A stretch of DNA of 64,000 nucleotides from Streptomyces sp. NRRL F-5123 (GTDB lineage: Bacteria; Actinomycetota; Actinomycetes; Streptomycetales; Streptomycetaceae): assembly GCF_000721495.1 (NCBI RefSeq), contig NZ_JOHY01000045.1, positions 1 through 64,000 on the forward strand, in the 5' to 3' direction. The notes beneath the pieces are model-generated. The model did not search any database. It saw only the letters and a program-made list of their open reading frames with translations, and was not told the origin of the DNA. Shown here one piece after another: positions 59,326 through 64,000 of this stretch. The translations under genes were made by a program, and so were the position numbers. How positions within the stretch are numbered: position 1 is the first letter of the stretch; each line of letters opens with the position of its first letter.

Positions 59326-59470
59326 TCACGCCCCGGCGAGCCCGCCGGTCAGCCCGCCGAGGTGGCAGAGCCGGCTCACGCCGGGCGTGCCGGGGACGGC
59401 GACCGTGAGCATGTGGACGAAGGTGCCCGCCATGGCGAGGCCGATCGCGGCGGGGGAGGGCCGTCGGGCG
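59326..59470 (-). pseudogene. Rhomboid-like gene remnant
   Basis: The minus strand encodes about 42 residues, AAIGLAMAGTFVHML then TVAVPGTPGVSRLCHLGGL and a stop. This resembles the last two membrane segments of rhomboid-like proteins. No upstream part is visible, so it is a decayed fragment at most. Confidence 0.35.
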
Positions 59471-59629
59471 CCACGCCGCGGCTCCGGGGGCGAATCTCGG
59501 CCCGTGGCCCGCGAACCGTTCCTCCTGGTCGGTCAGGGGTCGACCGGTGGTGGCGACCCGTCAGGAGCGGTCGGCGCCGCCTGCGTGAGGGTGCCCGGGA
59601 GGCGTCGTACGGCGGTTCGCGGCCGAATC

Positions 59630-59658
59630 TTGACCCCCTAGTTGGTCTATGCCAATCT
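59630..59658 (+). promoter_or_regulatory. Candidate promoter of the AMP-ligase/NRPS operon
   Basis: TTGACC (59630-59635) and CAATCT (59653-59658) are spaced by 17 bases, about 70 bases before the GTG start of the ligase gene. Confidence 0.5.
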
Positions 59659-59677
59659 TGCCGTCAGGTCTGGACCA
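59643..59677 (+). promoter_or_regulatory. Chitinase/DasR-type sites upstream of the ligase gene
   Basis: TGGTCTATGCCA (59643-59654) and AGGTCTGGACCA (59666-59677) resemble the sites at the chitinase promoter; the second is identical to those repeats. The first overlaps the spacer and -10 of the candidate promoter. Confidence 0.6.
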
Positions 59678-59724
59678 AGTGTCATTCGGGGGCGCTCGGA
59701 GCCGGCCGGAGAGGCCCGGGGGAA

Positions 59725-61281
59725 GTGGCAAGCTCCATACAGCACAGCAGGGTCGGCACCCGATTCGACGCGCCGGCGCAGGCCCGGGACGCCCCGCCGG
59801 GACCGGACCCCGCGGACGGGCGGACGGTGCACGGACTGCTCGACCTGCGGGCCGCGGCGCAGCCGGACCGGACGGCGATCAGCACCGACACCGGCACCGG
59901 GCTGACCTTCGCCCAGTGGCGGGAGCGGTCCCTCTCGGTCGCGAGGGCGCTGGTCGCCCGCGGCGTGCGGCCCGGCGACCGGGTGGCCCTGGTGTTCGGA
60001 CTGCGCGACTGGCCGGACTACGCCGTGCACTACTGCGCGGTGACCAGGGCGGGCGCGGTCGCGGTGCCGGTCTCGGACGGGCGCCCGGCGGAAGCGACCG
60101 GGGGACTGCTGGAGCACTGCGGCGCCGTCGGCGTGATCGCCGGGGCCGCCGGTGAGTTGCCGGCCGGCCCCTGGTGGACGGCCCGGACCGCCGATCTCGC
60201 CGCCGACGGACCCTTCCCGGTCGACCTGCCCACGATCGGACCGGACGACGCGGCCCAGGTGCTCTACACCTCCGGCACCACCGGAAAGCCGATGGGCGTG
60301 CTCGCCACCCACGGCAACGTGGTGCACGGGACCAGGCCGGCCGCCCGGCACCGGCCCCTGAAGCACTCCGAGGAATTCCTGCACGCCTTCGCCGTCGGCA
60401 CCAACGCCGGCCAGACCATGCTGGTCAACGCGCTCGACGCGCACCCGGCCGCGCTGGTGGCCACCCGCTTCACCCCAGCCCGGTTCGCCCGGCTGATCGA
60501 GCAGCGGTCGGTGGGCAGCGTCTTCGTGGTCCCGGCGATGGCCGCCGAACTGCTCAACGCCGGGGTGCAGCAGCGCCACGACCTCTCCTGCGTCCGGCTC
60601 CTCGGCTCCACCGCCGCCGCGCTGCCGCCCAGCGTGGCCACCGCGCTGACCGAGGCCTTCCCGAACGCCACCGTGGTCAACTACTACACCTCCACCGAGG
60701 CGGCGCCCGCGCAGACCGCGATGGTCTTCGACCCGGCCCGCCCCACCGCGCTGGGCCTGGCCGCGCGCGGATCGGTGATGGTGGCGGACCCCGACGGCCG
60801 CCCGCTGCCGCCGGGGGAGACCGGCGACGTGCACCTGCGCTCGCCCGCCGCCCAGCGCGCGTACTACGGCGACGGCGCGGCCGGCGCGCGGGTCTTCCGG
60901 GCCGGCTGGGTGCGGATGGGCGACGTCGGCTACCTGGACCGGGACGGCTACCTGCACCTGGTCGACCGCGAGTCCGACGTGATCAAGTCCGGTGCCTACA
61001 AGGTCTCCACGCTCCAGGTGGAAGCGGTGCTGCTGGAACACCCGGCGGTCGCCGACGCGGCGGTGGTCGGCGTGCCGCACCCCGTACTCGGCATGAGCGT
61101 CGGGGCCGCGGTCGTACCGGCCGACACCGCCGCCTTCGACCCGGCCGAGCTGCGCACCTACCTCGCCGGCCGGCTGGCCGCGCACGAGATCCCCGGCCGG
61201 ATCCTCACCCTGGACGTCCTGCCGCGCAACGAGGCGGGCAAGCCGCTCAAACGGGTCGTACGCGAACTGCTCGCCGGCTGA
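59725..61281 (+). CDS. AMP-forming acyl ligase (ANL superfamily)
   Basis: This 518-residue stand-alone adenylation enzyme has the nucleotide loop VLYTSGTTGKPMG, the segment YYTSTEAAPAQ, the hinge LVDRESDVIKSGAYKVS and the C-terminal catalytic lysine in NEAGKPLKRV. It activates a carboxylic acid as an acyl-AMP and loads CoA or a carrier protein. The GTG at 59725 is ten bases after GGAGAGG. It lies 145 bases before an NRPS gene whose first domain is a condensation domain, so it may supply an acyl starter; that link is inferred. Confidence 0.85.
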   Translation: MASSIQHSRVGTRFDAPAQARDAPPGPDPADGRTVHGLLDLRAAAQPDRTAISTDTGTGLTFAQWRERSLSVARALVARGVRPGDRVALVFGLRDWPDYAVHYCAVTRAGAVAVPVSDGRPAEATGGLLEHCGAVGVIAGAAGELPAGPWWTARTADLAADGPFPVDLPTIGPDDAAQVLYTSGTTGKPMGVLATHGNVVHGTRPAARHRPLKHSEEFLHAFAVGTNAGQTMLVNALDAHPAALVATRFTPARFARLIEQRSVGSVFVVPAMAAELLNAGVQQRHDLSCVRLLGSTAAALPPSVATALTEAFPNATVVNYYTSTEAAPAQTAMVFDPARPTALGLAARGSVMVADPDGRPLPPGETGDVHLRSPAAQRAYYGDGAAGARVFRAGWVRMGDVGYLDRDGYLHLVDRESDVIKSGAYKVSTLQVEAVLLEHPAVADAAVVGVPHPVLGMSVGAAVVPADTAAFDPAELRTYLAGRLAAHEIPGRILTLDVLPRNEAGKPLKRVVRELLAG

Positions 61282-61426
61282 CCGCCACCCACCCACCTCT
61301 TCCGCCGCCCGCCACCCCATTTCATCTCGTCCCACCTCTCACGCGCGGCCGCCGCGCCCTCCGGCGATGGCGCACGCCCCGCGCCGCCGCTCCTCACGGA
61401 TTCCCGACAGCGAAGCGAGTCCTTCC

Positions 61427-64000
61427 ATGCCCGAACCCAGTGCCACCGTGCTCCCGGCAAGCCTTCCGCAGCAGGGCGTCTGGCTGACCGAGCGGCTCGA
61501 CGCCGCCCGCACGAGCTACCACCTCCCGCTGCGGATCGGCTTCGACCGCGTCGACCCCGCGGCCCTGCGCGCCGCCTGCGCGGCCGTCGTCGCCCGCCAC
61601 CCCGCGCTGCGCGGCGCCCTCGCCGAACGCGACGGGGTCGTCGCGCTCCACCGCGCGCAGGCCGACGTCGTCCTGGCCGAGAGCGCCGCCGCGGACGGCC
61701 CGGCCGCGCTGGACAAGCTGATCGAGGAGGAGGCGACCCGCCCCTTCGTGCTGGAGACCGGGCCGCTCGCCCGCTTCACCCTCTTCCACGGCCCGGACGG
61801 CGCCGCCGACCTGCTGTTCGTCGCCCACCACGCCGTCTTCGACGGCATGTCCAAGGACGTCCTGGTCCACGACCTGGCCGCCGCGTACAACGCGGCCGTC
61901 GCGGGCGCGCCCGCGGACCTCGGAACGGCGGACCCCGAGCGGCCCGCGGAACCCGGTCCGGAGCTCGTCCGGGCCGCCGCCGACTGGTTCGGCCCGCGCT
62001 GGACGGACTCGGCCGACCTGCTGCTGCCGGGCCTGCGGCGGGCAGCGCAGGGCGTCGGCCCGGGCGCGGCCACCGGCCGCCGGCTGGACGCCGAGGCGCT
62101 CGCCGCGGCCGCCGGCGCGTGCGGGGTGAGCAGCTTCGAGTTCCTGCTCGCCGCCGTGCACACCCTGCTGCGGCGCTACGGCAACACCGGCGTCCCGGTG
62201 GCCGTGGCCCTGTCCACCCGGCCCCCGGGACCGGCGCGCGAGATCGGCCTGTTCGTCAACGAACTGCCGCACCACCCGCCCACCTTCGCGGCGTCGCCGT
62301 CCTTCCGCGACTTCGCCCTCGGGGTGCGGGCCGGGCTGCGTGAGCTGTACCGCTTCCGCGCGGTGCCCTTCGCCCCGGCCGTCGGCGGCCTCACCCCCCG
62401 GGTCGGCCTCACCCCGGTGTCCTTCGGCTACCGGCGCCGCGGACCGGAGCCCGCCTTCACCGGGACCGCGAGCCGCGTCGACTGGATGATGTTCAACGGG
62501 ACCGCCCGCAGCACCCTGCACATCCAGGTGGTGGACTCGGCGGACGGCTGCGAACTCAGCCTCCAGTACGACCCTTCGGTGATCGCGCCGGAGACCGCCG
62601 AGCGGATCGCCGGACACCTGGAGACGCTGCTCGCCGCCGCGGTCGCCGGCCCGGACACCGGCGTGGACGCGCTGCCGCTGCTCGGCGCGGACGAGCTGCG
62701 GCAGGTCACCGAGGACTGGAACGACACCGCCCGCGACTACCCGGCCGACCGGACCGTCCTCGACCTGTTCGACGCGCGGGCCGCCGCCCGCCCCGACGCC
62801 GTCGCCGTCACCGCGCCCGACGCCGAGCTGACGTACGCCCAGCTCCGCGACCGGTCGGCGGAGCTGGCCGGGCGACTGGCCGCCGCCGGGGTCGCCCCCG
62901 GCAGCCTGGTGGGGGTGCACCTGGCGCGCACCTCGGCGCTGCCCGTCGCGCTGCTCGCCGTCCTCAGGGCCGGTGCCGGATACCTGCCGCTCGACCCCGG
63001 GTACCCCCAGGAGCGGCTGGCGCTGGTGCTCGCCGACTCCGGCGCCGCGCTGCTGCTGGCCGACGGCGAGCCCGCCGCAGCGGTGGCGGCCGCCGCGCCC
63101 GCCGTGCTGCGGCTGGACCTGCCCGCCGGACCGGCGGAGCCCGCGGAGCGGCCGCTGCCCGCGCCGGGCCCGCAGGACCGCGCGTACGTCCTCTACACCT
63201 CCGGCTCGACCGGCGGCCCCAAGGGCGTGTCCGTCGGCCACCGCGCCCTGGTCAACCTGCTCAGCTCCTTCGCCGACCGGCTCGGCTCGACCGAGCGGGA
63301 CCGCTGGCTCGGCCTGACCTCGCTCTCCTTCGACATCGCCGGGCTGGAACTCTTCCTCCCGCTGGTGACCGGCGCCCGGCTGGTGCTGGCCGGCGACGGA
63401 CTCGCCGTCGACGGGCCCGGGCTGGGCGAGCTGATCCGCCGCGAGCAGGTCAGCCATGTGCAGGCCACCCCGTCCGGCTGGCGGGTGCTGCTCACCGCCG
63501 GGAGCCTGCCGGAAGGGCTGACCGCCCTCGTCGGCGGCGAGGCCCTGCCGCTGCCGCTCGCCCGCGAGCTGCGCGGCCGGGTGGACCGGCTGCTCAACGT
63601 GTACGGGCCCACCGAGACCACGGTCTGGTCCACCTGCGCGGAGTTGCCGCCGCTGCCCGGGACCGTCACCATCGGCCGCCCCGTCGCCAACACCCGCGCC
63701 TACGTCCTCGACCCGCAGGGCCGCCCCGCGCCCGTGGGGATCCCCGGCGAACTCCACCTGGCCGGTGACGGCGTGGCGCAGGGCTACCTGCACCGGCCGG
63801 AGCTGACCGCCGAGCGGTTCGTCGCCGACCCCTACGGCGGCGGCCGGATGTACCGCACCGGGGACCTGGCGGCCTGGACCGAGGACGGCGAGCTGGACTT
63901 CCTGGGCCGGCTGGACGACCAGGTGAAGATCCGCGGCCACCGGATCGAGCTGGGCGAGATCGAGTCCGCACTGCTGGAGCACCCGGCGGTCACCGCGGCA
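61427..64000 (+). CDS. Nonribosomal peptide synthetase, C-A module (partial)
   Basis: The first 858 residues are visible and continue past the right edge. A condensation domain (about 8-430) has the active-site motif HHAVFDG at about 132. An adenylation domain (from about 445) shows LYTSGSTGGPKG, NVYGPTETTVW, YRTGDLAAW and GRLDDQVKIRGHRIELGEIE. The binding-pocket residues read by eye are D-I-L-Q-V-G-V-V-W, close to the glycine-type code; this is an estimate. The N-terminal C domain implies an acyl or upstream aminoacyl donor. The ATG at 61427 has only a weak GAAGCGAG upstream. Confidence 0.93.
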   Translation, partial: MPEPSATVLPASLPQQGVWLTERLDAARTSYHLPLRIGFDRVDPAALRAACAAVVARHPALRGALAERDGVVALHRAQADVVLAESAAADGPAALDKLIEEEATRPFVLETGPLARFTLFHGPDGAADLLFVAHHAVFDGMSKDVLVHDLAAAYNAAVAGAPADLGTADPERPAEPGPELVRAAADWFGPRWTDSADLLLPGLRRAAQGVGPGAATGRRLDAEALAAAAGACGVSSFEFLLAAVHTLLRRYGNTGVPVAVALSTRPPGPAREIGLFVNELPHHPPTFAASPSFRDFALGVRAGLRELYRFRAVPFAPAVGGLTPRVGLTPVSFGYRRRGPEPAFTGTASRVDWMMFNGTARSTLHIQVVDSADGCELSLQYDPSVIAPETAERIAGHLETLLAAAVAGPDTGVDALPLLGADELRQVTEDWNDTARDYPADRTVLDLFDARAAARPDAVAVTAPDAELTYAQLRDRSAELAGRLAAAGVAPGSLVGVHLARTSALPVALLAVLRAGAGYLPLDPGYPQERLALVLADSGAALLLADGEPAAAVAAAAPAVLRLDLPAGPAEPAERPLPAPGPQDRAYVLYTSGSTGGPKGVSVGHRALVNLLSSFADRLGSTERDRWLGLTSLSFDIAGLELFLPLVTGARLVLAGDGLAVDGPGLGELIRREQVSHVQATPSGWRVLLTAGSLPEGLTALVGGEALPLPLARELRGRVDRLLNVYGPTETTVWSTCAELPPLPGTVTIGRPVANTRAYVLDPQGRPAPVGIPGELHLAGDGVAQGYLHRPELTAERFVADPYGGGRMYRTGDLAAWTEDGELDFLGRLDDQVKIRGHRIELGEIESALLEHPAVTAA

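Larger units (their letters stand above)
59145..59724. other. Region between ohr and the second biosynthetic cluster
   Basis: About 580 bases contain no intact gene. The minus strand at about 59326-59470 encodes a fragment resembling the C-terminal end of a rhomboid-like membrane protein (FVHMLTVAVPGTPGVSRLCHLGG). The right part holds a promoter with chitinase/DasR-type sites. Confidence 0.5.

Noticed and set aside
1..64000. tRNA, rRNA, transposase, integrase or att sites
   Set aside because: No cloverleaf, rRNA-like segment or recombinase gene was recognised on either strand by reading; a covariance-model search could still find a small RNA.

Overview
The window is very GC-rich, uses GTG and TTG starts freely, and carries SARP regulators, a WhiB-like protein, many secreted hydrolases and two biosynthetic gene cluster edges. 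This points to a chromosome of Streptomyces or a close relative in the Streptomycetaceae. No tRNA, rRNA, CRISPR array or insertion sequence was seen.

Region 1 (1-7424) is the edge of a modular type I polyketide cluster. A giant PKS gene on the minus strand begins with a KSQ-AT-ACP loading module and runs off the left end inside the first extension KS. Beside it on the plus strand sit two tandem SARP activators, a LuxR-type regulator whose receiver lacks the phosphorylatable Asp, and a DUF5988-type small protein.

Region 2 (7474-23317) is a rhamnose and rhamnogalacturonan utilisation locus. The operon rhaI-rhaD/SDR-rhaB and a Tat-exported rhamnogalacturonan lyase are on the minus strand. An acid-sugar dehydratase, a sugar ABC importer (binding protein and two permeases), a YesL-like membrane protein, a Gfo/Idh oxidoreductase, rhamnose mutarotase and a LacI regulator are on the plus strand. 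LacI-type operators of the form TGAAxCGxTTCA lie at the promoters.

Region 3 (23340-27989) is a reactive-sulfur and cyanate island: a CstB-like persulfide dioxygenase-rhodanese under two CsoR/CstR-type operators, a rhodanese, a TauE exporter, a rhodanese-DUF2892 protein and cyanate hydratase.

Region 4 (28021-46577) is a secreted proteolysis island. It has two near-identical cassettes in which a TrmB/LuxR-type regulator diverges from a secreted protease fused to a beta-propeller (S53 in one, M4 in the other). It also has an S53 peptidase translationally coupled to a subtilase-like protein with no catalytic domain, a cation/proton antiporter, a PP2C phosphatase, and a chitinase broken by a frameshift but keeping an intact chitin-type promoter.

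Region 5 (46832-59144) holds ordinary accessory genes: ArsR with an MFS exporter, a heterodimeric ABC exporter with one degenerate ATP site, an MFS remnant, a tautomerase, LysR, a lipoprotein, a RibD-like reductase, an SDR, a sulfurtransferase, a WhiB1-like protein and the ohrR/ohr peroxide pair. A 147-bp palindromic element lies at 57534-57680.

Region 6 (59640-64000) starts a second biosynthetic cluster. An AMP-forming ligase has a chitinase/DasR-type operator in its promoter, and it is followed by an NRPS gene (C-A...) that runs off the right end.
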